64,000 bases of DNA from Chryseobacterium mucoviscidosis (GTDB lineage: Bacteria; Bacteroidota; Bacteroidia; Flavobacteriales; Weeksellaceae). The translations under genes were made by a program, and so were the position numbers. The notes below the pieces were generated by a model. That model was not told the DNA's origin. It did not search any database and was given only the letters and a program-made list of their open reading frames with translations. This document shows positions 32,335 through 40,315 of the stretch, piece after piece. Every line of letters begins with the position of its first letter. Within the stretch, counting starts at the first letter, position 1. The DNA lies in the NCBI RefSeq assembly GCF_002177115.1, contig NZ_MVAG01000071.1, forward strand, positions 1-64,000, given 5' to 3'.

Positions 32335-34134
32335 TTAATTTCCAAAATTCACGAAATGCGGAATGTCTGTTGTAAAGCCGTTCATTGGCAAAAGATTGTT
32401 CCGGTTGCTGTTGAAATCGAACAATGAATTATTGTCAAAAGGAACTTTTGGATAATAGGTGAAGGAAATCTGGATGCGGTTGAAGACCAGAAAAGGATTA
32501 TTAATGAGAACTCCGATTCCTATTTTTGTATTGACGTTTGTTTTTAATAATTTTTCATCGGGCATTGCCAACCAGCCTGCTGCTGCTGTTAAGTAAGGAC
32601 TGAAATGAAAGTTTTTCCAGGTTTTATTAACGAAAAGTTGAAGCTGATAGCGCAGAACGAGTTTTTTTGTCCCGATGTAATCTGCGCTGTACACCGGAAA
32701 CTCATCGCCTGCGGAGAGATTAATGCGGTCTCTGTAAGAATAGTTGTGCTGCGGATTTCCCAAGGCTAATGTAGGTGAAAAAAAGTGTCTCGCTCTGGCA
32801 AATTTCCAATCCATAAGATTGGTGAAATAGGTTCCGTCTAACCGGAAAGATTCGCGGTTTTGTCTGTCTTCGTTGAAGAATCTTCCGAATTGCGCTCTCA
32901 CACTGAAATATCCGATGTCGGTAAAATCTCCATACGCGGCTGAAATTCCTGCATAAGGAATTATTTTATTGCTTCTTGATAAACCTCCCGCAGTAAGGCT
33001 CGCCGAAGTTCCGTAGGCAATATCTTCCGGAAGATCGTACTGAAAAATATTCTTCTGAACAGAGAATTTTCGCTGTATAAATCCTACAGACGCCAGAAAA
33101 CTGCTGTAAGAGGTAAAATAATCATATTTGTCTATTGCAGGATTGTCTTTGTACTGATAATTCTGGAATCTTCCGATTAAAGCAATATTGCTGGAAACTT
33201 TTTCTGAAGTTTTTGAGGCAATGGGAATCTGGTAACCTCCCCATAAATCCTGACTGTACACTTTAATCTGAGCTTCAGGAAAAACGGTTTCGGATTCAAT
33301 CGGCAGCAAAACCCTACGCATAAAATATTCAAAATTAAATCCTCCCGCCCATTTCGTTAAAGGAGAGAAAAAATCGCGCGTTGCAGTAAGGCTGATTCTT
33401 TCGTTTCTGGCAAAATCCCTTTCTCCCAAAATCTGTGCATTGATGTACGAACCCCATAAATTGTATGCGGTGTAACTTCCGAGTAAATAATTCTGTTTTT
33501 CTTTGGAATCGTTCCGGTACAGAAAACTTAAGTCATGCCCCAGACCGAGAAAATTTTCTTCGGTAACGCCTAATCCGATTTTATTTCCGGAATAGCTTGC
33601 TCTGGGTTTCAGACTCCATGAATCCAGCACTTTTATGATTACATCAATAGAATCTTTGGTGGAAGTACTGTCGGAAATACTGATGTTCACTCTGTTGATA
33701 AAAGGCATTGTTCTCAGCAAACGTTCAGACTCATAGATTTTCTGGGCATTGTATTCTTCTCCTTTTTGGAAAAGTAAATAATTGTTAACGGTTGAAATTC
33801 TTGTATTGGAGTGAAGATGATTGGTAAACCAGTCGTACCATCTGGATTTCTCTTTCTTATCTTTAGAACCGTATCCGAAAGGATCTATGGTTTCGATTTT
33901 AATATTTCTGATGTATTTTCCGTCGTGCGTTTCCTGCACAACTTTTTCGGTGGTTGTTTTTACAGAAACGGAATCTGCTTCTCTCCGGAATATAAAACGG
34001 TGAAGGAATTTGGTAAATTTTCTCTTATCTGAAAATTTTTCAATTTTATAATAGATTGAATCCTTTTTTTCCTGTGCGTGAAAAAAGAAGAAACAATTAA
34101 AAATAAGAGCTAAAATTACGATCGACTTGTTCAT
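32335..34134 (-). CDS. BamA/TamA-like outer-membrane protein
   Basis: A 599-residue exported protein: a signal peptide (ending FFFHAQ), a POTRA-like stretch (YNAQKIYESERLLRTMPFINRVNI and DSIDVIIKVLDSW near residues 130-190) and a C-terminal barrel rich in aromatic and glycine residues. It belongs to the BamA/TamA superfamily, but no partner was found, so its substrate is open. The last residues FVNFGN suit a barrel end. It is one gene, with a short space to lepA. Confidence 0.75.
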   Translation of the reverse strand: MNKSIVILALIFNCFFFFHAQEKKDSIYYKIEKFSDKRKFTKFLHRFIFRREADSVSVKTTTEKVVQETHDGKYIRNIKIETIDPFGYGSKDKKEKSRWYDWFTNHLHSNTRISTVNNYLLFQKGEEYNAQKIYESERLLRTMPFINRVNISISDSTSTKDSIDVIIKVLDSWSLKPRASYSGNKIGLGVTEENFLGLGHDLSFLYRNDSKEKQNYLLGSYTAYNLWGSYINAQILGERDFARNERISLTATRDFFSPLTKWAGGFNFEYFMRRVLLPIESETVFPEAQIKVYSQDLWGGYQIPIASKTSEKVSSNIALIGRFQNYQYKDNPAIDKYDYFTSYSSFLASVGFIQRKFSVQKNIFQYDLPEDIAYGTSASLTAGGLSRSNKIIPYAGISAAYGDFTDIGYFSVRAQFGRFFNEDRQNRESFRLDGTYFTNLMDWKFARARHFFSPTLALGNPQHNYSYRDRINLSAGDEFPVYSADYIGTKKLVLRYQLQLFVNKTWKNFHFSPYLTAAAGWLAMPDEKLLKTNVNTKIGIGVLINNPFLVFNRIQISFTYYPKVPFDNNSLFDFNSNRNNLLPMNGFTTDIPHFVNFGN

Positions 34135-34240
34135 TTACCATCTGAAATTCGGTAAATTTTGTAGTATCAATTTACAAGCCATTAAAGTGCTGAATATTTT
34201 TTTTGCTGAGTAAAGAATCTTTTTAATTGGCAGAAAGTTT

Positions 34241-34267
34241 AAAAGAGAGACGCTATGTCTCTCTTTT
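34241..34267 (-). terminator. terminator next to the paralogous secreted proteins
   Basis: AAAAGAGAGAC / GTCTCTCTTTT with a 5-base loop (GCTAT), directly downstream of the stop at 34268. Confidence 0.75.
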
Positions 34268-35290
34268 TTATGGTAATTCATCAAAAATATCATTAAAATC
34301 GTACTCGCCTGTCATCGGATCGATGTAAATTTCCTGAGGATTATGACTTAGCTTATTCGGATTAAAAAGTAATGCATCTGCAATTCCGCCGGCCAACCCA
34401 AACATGATTCCTAATCTAATATCATATTGAGGCGGAAATAAACTTGAAGGTTTTGCGACAATGTAAAATCCTTTTTCGTTTTTTAACAGCTCCTGAAATC
34501 CTGAATAGGTATTTTTAAACGCTTTTCCGTTTTCTACATAGATAAACATTTTACGGGAAGGAATTTTCATTTTCTTTCCGTTTTCGGTTTTTACAGCCCT
34601 GTCTAATGTTCCATTTTCCCATCGCTCCAAAGTGTAGCCTTCTTCTGGAGTCTGCCTGAAAAACGAATTGTAATCCAGATAGATTCCTTCTTTCAGGGTT
34701 TCATTTTTAAAAGCAGGATAATTATTTACATAGTTTTGATAATTGGAAATATCATCCCGTGTAAGGTCATATTTTGAAGGTTTGGATTTGTATGTTTTTT
34801 CAAGATACAAAGAAAATAGATGATGCATATTTCTCACCATCGCATCGGCAACATCTCTGTGACTGAACTTGAAAGTGGTGTCTTTTTTATACAGAAAATG
34901 ATACTTCCCCTCTTCTTTCACAAAGCTTTGAAGGGAAAATTTCATGGTTCCGATGTTTTTCCTTTCGTACGTTTCTTTTACAGATAATTTAAGATCATTA
35001 AGAACTAATACAAGATCCTGCTTCCCTCCTTTCAGATTGCTTTTACGGTACCATTCGGAAAAATCGTCTTCCGGACTGTTCTGAAACGAAACTTCTCTCA
35101 TTTCTTTACCATCTCCAAATGGCAGAACCCCGATTGTTCTATCTTTTCTGTTATCAATAACAATTAATGAGCTGTAATCTCCTTCCCCATTATTGGGAAT
35201 ACTGCCTTTCAGTTTTATGATTTCTTTATTCTGTGCAAAAGAAACAATCACCAGACAAGTCATGATAACCTGCAAAAACTTCTTCATCAT
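34268..35290 (-). CDS. secreted protein of unknown function (paralogue 1)
   Basis: A 340-residue exported protein with a signal peptide (MMKKFLQVIMTCLVIVSFA). It resembles the next gene along its whole length: IDNRKDRTIGVL versus IDNRTEKDLGTV, then KGFYIVAKPSSLFPPQYD versus KGYYVVSSRLELFPPQNV and a shared end IYIDPMTGEYDF versus IYIDPLTGEYIF. No function is recognised. A second start at 35287 would only shorten the signal by one residue. Confidence 0.7.
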   Translation of the reverse strand: MMKKFLQVIMTCLVIVSFAQNKEIIKLKGSIPNNGEGDYSSLIVIDNRKDRTIGVLPFGDGKEMREVSFQNSPEDDFSEWYRKSNLKGGKQDLVLVLNDLKLSVKETYERKNIGTMKFSLQSFVKEEGKYHFLYKKDTTFKFSHRDVADAMVRNMHHLFSLYLEKTYKSKPSKYDLTRDDISNYQNYVNNYPAFKNETLKEGIYLDYNSFFRQTPEEGYTLERWENGTLDRAVKTENGKKMKIPSRKMFIYVENGKAFKNTYSGFQELLKNEKGFYIVAKPSSLFPPQYDIRLGIMFGLAGGIADALLFNPNKLSHNPQEIYIDPMTGEYDFNDIFDELP

Positions 35291-35308
35291 TAAAATTTTA
35301 AATTAAAA

Positions 35309-36316
35309 TTACTTCGTAAAAATATATTCTCCCGTAAGCGGATCGATGTAAATATTAGACAAATTTTCAGGTTTATCTCTTGCGGCTTTTCCGGAATCGA
35401 GTGCTGCACCGATCAGTCCGCCGACAATTCCGCCCATCATTACACCAATCATGGCGCCGTTATTAACATTCTGAGGCGGAAACAGCTCAAGTCTTGAAGA
35501 AACTACATAATATCCTTTATCGTCTTTCTGCATTTCTAAGAAGCCAACAGGCGTAAGTCGGTATGCTTTTCCGTCTTCCACATATCCAAAAACATACTCG
35601 GCGGATAAAAGAAGATCTTCCCTGTTTTTAATCCCGATAACTTTTCCTTTTTTATTTTTATCTACATAATATCCTTCTTCCGGCTTTTGAAGAGAAAAAG
35701 ATCTGAAATCTTTATACACTCCGTTTGTAAGTTCAGGGACTGTAAGATATTTGATATTTTTGCCTACGATTTCCTCATAATTATGAAGATCAGACTCAGC
35801 AATTGGAGTACTCAAAGCGATATGCGAGTAAGAATCTTTAATTAAAGTGGAAAAAATAGTTTCTATGGCTACAGATATTACTCTTGGGATGTTGGGCGTT
35901 AATTTTGAATTGAAACCTACCGTACTGTTGTATCGGTTAATGAAATAATATTTGCCGTTCCTGTTGATAAAACTGCTGATTTTAACCTTTGCATTTGCCA
36001 AGCCTGTGTTTTTAAAATCATCAATCCTGATTTCTTCCAGCAACAAAACAATATCGTTATTATTTCCTTTGGTCTTATTATCGTTTGCAAACCAGTCTTC
36101 AACATATTTTTTGAGATCCTCATTTTCAAACTTCAACTGAACATTTTCTTTTTTGTAGGTTACAGTTCCCAAATCTTTTTCAGTTCTGTTATCAATCAGG
36201 GTTAAAGACTTTACCCGTGAGAATTTATCTTTAATACTTTGGTTGAGCTTTATATATTCAGTTTTCTGCGCTGTTAAAAAACACGAAAACATTAAAAACA
36301 GAATTATCTTCTTCAT
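35309..36316 (-). CDS. secreted protein of unknown function (paralogue 2)
   Basis: A 335-residue paralogue of the protein at 34268, with a signal peptide (ending FLTAQ). It has an extra glycine-rich stretch near its end (NNGAMIGVMMGGIVGGLIGAALDSG), absent from the first copy and possibly membrane-interacting. The start at 36316 was chosen over a site 6 codons upstream because it gives a typical signal. The pair is a tandem duplication separated by 18 bases. Confidence 0.7.
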   Translation of the reverse strand: MKKIILFLMFSCFLTAQKTEYIKLNQSIKDKFSRVKSLTLIDNRTEKDLGTVTYKKENVQLKFENEDLKKYVEDWFANDNKTKGNNNDIVLLLEEIRIDDFKNTGLANAKVKISSFINRNGKYYFINRYNSTVGFNSKLTPNIPRVISVAIETIFSTLIKDSYSHIALSTPIAESDLHNYEEIVGKNIKYLTVPELTNGVYKDFRSFSLQKPEEGYYVDKNKKGKVIGIKNREDLLLSAEYVFGYVEDGKAYRLTPVGFLEMQKDDKGYYVVSSRLELFPPQNVNNGAMIGVMMGGIVGGLIGAALDSGKAARDKPENLSNIYIDPLTGEYIFTK

Positions 36317-36359
36317 CGTTAAAAATTTTCGCAAAAATATCGTTTTAATTTAAAATTAA

Positions 36360-36390
36360 ACGACCCTCACAAATAAATTGCAAGGGTCGT
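36360..36390 (-). terminator. terminator after the Spy-like gene
   Basis: ACGACCCT / AGGGTCGT with a 15-base loop, followed on the minus strand by a T-rich tract. Confidence 0.55.
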
Positions 36391-36412
36391 CCAACATTAA
36401 AAAAATAAACTA

Positions 36413-36925
36413 TTATGGGTTTTGTCTTGAAGCGTTATTACTGCCATTATTTCCGTGAGGTTTTCTTTCGTTCATTTTATCTCTCATCATTCCCTCAGAC
36501 TGGAAAAGCTTCAAAACTTTTTGGCATGGTATTACTTTCTGCATTTTGTCTGCATATTTCTTCCTGTTATCGAGCAGCTTCTGCCCTACTTCAAAACTCT
36601 GCTGAAGCTTGGCTTTTGCCTCCTCATCCGATAAGTTTTCAGGATTAAAATCAGAATTAAACTGACTTTTTATCTGCTTCTGGCTTTCCAGATATTCATT
36701 ATAAATATCGGTAAACTCTTCCTTATCACTGGGATCAATATCCAGATTATCCATCACCATATTATTCCTGAACTTCATCAGAAGATTCTTTCTTTCCTCA
36801 GGAGAAAGATTATTGATGATCTCCTTTCTCTGTTTAGGATCCATCTTCTTCCAGTCATAATCTGTCCTTTGGGCATTCAGACCAAAACTATAGATAATAA
36901 AAAGCGTAAATAATATCTTTTTCAT
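36413..36925 (-). CDS. Spy/CpxP-like periplasmic protein
   Basis: A 170-residue exported protein with a signal peptide (MKKILFTLFIIYSFGLNA). The mature part is helical and charged, with LSPEERKNLLMKFRNN near residue 41, resembling small envelope chaperones of the Spy/CpxP type, which in Bacteroidota often accompany sigma-factor operons. The C-terminus is low complexity (GNNGSNNASRQ). It lies 6 bases after the anti-sigma gene in the same operon. Confidence 0.6.
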   Translation of the reverse strand: MKKILFTLFIIYSFGLNAQRTDYDWKKMDPKQRKEIINNLSPEERKNLLMKFRNNMVMDNLDIDPSDKEEFTDIYNEYLESQKQIKSQFNSDFNPENLSDEEAKAKLQQSFEVGQKLLDNRKKYADKMQKVIPCQKVLKLFQSEGMMRDKMNERKPHGNNGSNNASRQNP

Positions 36926-36931
36926 TTTCTT

Positions 36932-37558
36932 TTAATTATATAAGTCCAAATAAACGTCCTGTGTAGAATTGCTTGCCAGTTCCGAAATTTCGGAATTTGA
37001 GAAGGAATCCAGGTACTCGTTCATTTGAGCCTCATTTTGTTTCGAAACAGATGGTGAAGATTTTGGTCTTGCTTCATCTGCCGCCTTAGCCGTTTTTTCT
37101 TCTTTCGCTAAAGACTTATTGTTGTCCTGACTGCTACCTGTTTGATTGTTATTCTCAACAGAAGTTAAATCAGATTTTAAGGTTTCATAAGCAATCTGGC
37201 TTTCCGTTTTAGGCTCCTGATTGTTTGCTGCAACCTGTTGCTGTACCTGATCTGCAGAATCTCCGTTGTTGAAAACAAAAGTCGCTCCAAAAATCAAGGC
37301 AAGTGATGCCGCAGCTGCATAAGCCCAGTTAAGTCTGAAAACCGGTGCTTTTTTTACAGGCAGAACACGCTTTACAACATTATCCTGAACGGTTTCAAAT
37401 AATTTTTCAGGAACGGTGTAAATATTCTTACGTTCTAATTGCTCCAGATCAAAATCATTCATTCCGCTCAATACCTTTCCCTGAATATTTTCAAACAAAT
37501 TTTCGGGGACTTTGTATATGTTTTTGCGTTCTAATTTTTCCAGATCAAAATCTTTCAT
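36932..37558 (-). CDS. membrane protein, probable anti-sigma factor, with duplicated N-terminus
   Basis: A 208-residue protein with one membrane segment (about residues 78-95, NWAYAAAASLALIFGATFVF). Residues 1-32 and 33-64 are two copies of one unit (FDLEKLERKNIYKVPENLFE and FDLEQLERKNIYTVPEKLFE). The part after the membrane is a disordered stretch rich in N, Q, S and K. It directly follows the ECF sigma gene, so an anti-sigma role is likely. The ATG at 37558 fits because the first repeat begins there. Confidence 0.75.
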   Translation of the reverse strand: MKDFDLEKLERKNIYKVPENLFENIQGKVLSGMNDFDLEQLERKNIYTVPEKLFETVQDNVVKRVLPVKKAPVFRLNWAYAAAASLALIFGATFVFNNGDSADQVQQQVAANNQEPKTESQIAYETLKSDLTSVENNNQTGSSQDNNKSLAKEEKTAKAADEARPKSSPSVSKQNEAQMNEYLDSFSNSEISELASNSTQDVYLDLYN

Positions 37559-37576
37559 GCTGTTGTTTCTCAAAAA

Positions 37577-38128
37577 TTATCTTTCGTAATTCTCTTTGAT
37601 GTATTCTTCAATCTTCTGTTTGGCATAATGATAATTTGTTTTTAATGTTCCTACGGACATATCTACAATTTTAGATATCTCTTCGTAAGGCAAATCATCA
37701 TAATACCGCATCATAAATACCAGTTTCTGCTTTTCCGGCAGACTTTGTATGGCGTTCTGCAGCAAAATCTGTATCTCTTCTGCATCTCCGTCTGTATTGT
37801 CTGCAATAAGATTCTGCATATGATATTCGGGATCTTCATCGGTTTTCTGCATTTTCTTCAGTTTGTTGATCTGCTGCAGCGCCTCATTGGTGGCGATTCT
37901 GTACAGCCATGTGTACAACTGGCTGTCATTTTTAAACTGATGAAAATTCTGATAAGCTTTAATAAAAGTCTCCTGCAAAGTGTCCTGCGCAAGATCTCCG
38001 TCCACAATAATTCTTCTTATGTGCCAATACAATCTACTCTGATAAGCATCCATCAGTGCACGAACTCCTTTTTCCTGAGTTCGCGGATCTTGCATCAACG
38101 AAATAATTTCCGTGTCTTTAATCTTCAT
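37577..38128 (-). CDS. RNA polymerase sigma factor, ECF type
   Basis: A 183-residue ECF sigma factor. Region 2 is seen as LAQDTLQETFIKAYQNFH and LYTWLYRIATNEAL (about residues 45-85), region 4 as LPEKQKLVFMMRYYDDLPYEEI followed by VGTLKTNYHYAKQKI. It is the first gene of an operon with the anti-sigma-like protein and the Spy-like protein, which suggests envelope-stress control. The target promoters are not evident from the window. Confidence 0.92.
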   Translation of the reverse strand: MKIKDTEIISLMQDPRTQEKGVRALMDAYQSRLYWHIRRIIVDGDLAQDTLQETFIKAYQNFHQFKNDSQLYTWLYRIATNEALQQINKLKKMQKTDEDPEYHMQNLIADNTDGDAEEIQILLQNAIQSLPEKQKLVFMMRYYDDLPYEEISKIVDMSVGTLKTNYHYAKQKIEEYIKENYER

Positions 38129-38391
38129 AGGATGCTTTCATTGTTTTGGATTACAAAAATAACTGAAAGTTAAATTACTCCTTCAATTTTTAGTCCAAAT
38201 ATCTTTATTAAATATATGAATTATTTTAAACGTTTTCATTGTGTTCTTATTTATTGATAATCTTATATCCTTAGAATTACTTTAAAATAAAGAAATTTAT
38301 GGCTCTGAATAAAAAATTCACCATACAATAATCGTTATCCAGATTTAGATTTGAAAATTAAATATTCACTTTTAAATCAAACCAGAAAGTT

Positions 38392-38399
38392 TATATTTG
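38392..38399 (+). promoter_or_regulatory. -7 box very close to the DUF2520 gene start
   Basis: TATATTTG lies only 4 bases before the ATG at 38404, so the transcript would be leaderless or nearly so. Confidence 0.5.
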
Positions 38400-38403
38400 T
38401 TTT

Positions 38404-39153
38404 ATGCAAATTGTAATTATCGGATCAGGAAATGTTGCTTATCATCTGGCAAAAGCATTTGTTCAGAATAATATTCCTTTGGCTCAGATTTTTGGAAGGA
38501 ATGAAGAGGAATTAAAAAAAATCTCCGAAGAATTAGAAATCACTTATTCAACTAAAAATTTAGTCGATTCAGATTTATACATCATTGCCGTAAGTGATAA
38601 TTCCGTTGAAGAGGTCTCAGAAATAATTCCCATAAAAGACTGTCTTGTTGTTCATACTTCCGGATCATTACCCAAAGAAAGCCTGAAAGGCGACTATCGA
38701 AAAGCAAGTTTTTATCCTTTGCAGACATTTTCAAAATCCAAGGAGCTTGATTATTCTAAAATTCCCTTTTTTATTGAAACAGAAAACGAGCAGGATAAAA
38801 AAACACTTTTTGAAATTGCTTCGAAGATTTCAGAAAACGTGATGGAAAGTACCCATGAAAAAAGAAAATACATCCATCTTACCGCAGTTTTTGCCTGCAA
38901 TTTTGTAAATCATCTGTTTGCAAGGGCTAAAGAAATTTCAGATTCGCAGGAAATTCCTTTTGGTTATTTTTTACCATTGATTGATGAAACTGTACAAAAA
39001 ATTTACGAAATTGAGCCCCGATCTGCCCAGACCGGTCCCGCAGTAAGGAACGACAAAAGAATACTGGAGCTTCACGAACAATTACTGCATGGAGAAAGTC
39101 TCGAAATTTATAAGACAATGAATCACTCAATTCAGAAAATGTATGAGCTATAA
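38404..39153 (+). CDS. Rossmann-like and DUF2520 domain protein
   Basis: A 249-residue cytoplasmic protein with an N-terminal Rossmann fold (MQIVIIGSGNVAYHLA, residues 1-16) and a helical DUF2520 domain (about residues 125-249). It resembles NADP-dependent reductases such as ProC or KPR in layout; the substrate is not known. It overlaps the KdsC-type gene by 11 bases. Confidence 0.85.
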   Translation: MQIVIIGSGNVAYHLAKAFVQNNIPLAQIFGRNEEELKKISEELEITYSTKNLVDSDLYIIAVSDNSVEEVSEIIPIKDCLVVHTSGSLPKESLKGDYRKASFYPLQTFSKSKELDYSKIPFFIETENEQDKKTLFEIASKISENVMESTHEKRKYIHLTAVFACNFVNHLFARAKEISDSQEIPFGYFLPLIDETVQKIYEIEPRSAQTGPAVRNDKRILELHEQLLHGESLEIYKTMNHSIQKMYEL

Positions 39154-39664
39154 AGAGAAATTAAAAAATATTAAAGCGTTTGTATTCGACGTAGATGGCG
39201 TTTTTACAGACGGAAGCGTTTATCTGATGCCTGGTGGAAATATGTGCAGGGTAATGAATGTTCTGGACGGATACGCCGTAGTTAAAGCATTAAAAAACAA
39301 TTACTTAATCGGAGTTATCACCGGAGGAAATGATGAAATGGTAAAACACAGAATCAATTACCTGGGTATTGAAGATTATTATGCAAAATCCCACAATAAG
39401 ATGGCAGATTTTGAGGATTTCAGAAGAAAAAATCATTTGAAGTACGATGAAATTTTAACAATGGGGGATGATCTTCCGGATCTTCAGATCATGAAAAGTT
39501 CTGCCATTTCTGCGTGTCCGGAAAATGCAGTTCCCGAAATAAAAGCCATTTCCGATTATATTTCGCCCATCAAAGGCGGAAGCGGAGCTGTAAGAGACGT
39601 CATCGAACAGGTGATGAAAGTTCAGGGAAAATGGCTCGACGACGATGATACACAATCTACTTAA
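39143..39664 (+). CDS. KdsC-type HAD phosphatase
   Basis: A 173-residue HAD hydrolase with the first motif FDVDGVFTDG (residues 14-23), the second VITGG near 54, and MGDDLPDLQIM near 108. It matches 3-deoxy-D-manno-octulosonate 8-phosphate phosphatase, which makes KDO for lipopolysaccharide. The cap domain is missing, as in KdsC. Because several sugar-phosphate phosphatases look alike the substrate is likely but not certain. Confidence 0.85.
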   Translation: MSYKEKLKNIKAFVFDVDGVFTDGSVYLMPGGNMCRVMNVLDGYAVVKALKNNYLIGVITGGNDEMVKHRINYLGIEDYYAKSHNKMADFEDFRRKNHLKYDEILTMGDDLPDLQIMKSSAISACPENAVPEIKAISDYISPIKGGSGAVRDVIEQVMKVQGKWLDDDDTQST

Positions 39665-39674
39665 TTTACTGTAA

Positions 39675-40229
39675 ATGAAATTATTATTAGCCTCACAATC
39701 TCCAAGAAGAAAAGAACTTTTAACCAGTTTAGGGTTTGAATTTGAAGTGGTAAAGATTGATTGTGAAGAAATTGTACCGGAACACATCAAAGTAGAGGAG
39801 TCGGCTGCTTATTTATCTGATTTGAAAGCAAATGCATTCCGAAGTCTTGAAAAAGATGAAGTTCTGTTAACCGCAGATACGGTTGTAGCGATTGATCATC
39901 AGTTTCTGGGAAAGCCATCAGATGAAAAGGAAGCTAAACAGATGCTTCAGCTTCTTTCCGGAAAGACTCATCAGGTTTACACCGGAATTACGATAAAAAC
40001 CTCAGATAAAACCATCACACAGACCGATGTTGCCGATGTGGAATTGGATGAAATTACAGATGATGAAACAAAATATTATATTAAAAATTACAGACCTTTC
40101 GACAAAGCCGGAAGCTACGGTATTCAGGAATGGCTCGGAATGGCAAAAATCAAAAAAATAACAGGAAGCTATTATACGATCATGGGACTTCCTACTCATT
40201 TGGTTTACAAAATTTTGAAAGAAATATAA
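39675..40229 (+). CDS. maf: Maf family nucleotide pyrophosphatase
   Basis: A 184-residue house-cleaning enzyme that cuts non-canonical or UTP/dTTP nucleotides. Motifs: LASQSPRRKELL (residues 4-15), ADTVVAIDHQFLGKP near residue 75 and GSYGIQEWLG near residue 145. It has the usual length and lies 10 bases after the phosphatase gene. Confidence 0.93.
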   Translation: MKLLLASQSPRRKELLTSLGFEFEVVKIDCEEIVPEHIKVEESAAYLSDLKANAFRSLEKDEVLLTADTVVAIDHQFLGKPSDEKEAKQMLQLLSGKTHQVYTGITIKTSDKTITQTDVADVELDEITDDETKYYIKNYRPFDKAGSYGIQEWLGMAKIKKITGSYYTIMGLPTHLVYKILKEI

Positions 40230-40315
40230 CGAGTTTCCCCATAAAATTTTATTATTTTTACAAAATCATCAATCCTACTGATAATAAAAAGTAGATTAGC
40301 GAGTTATATTTAATA

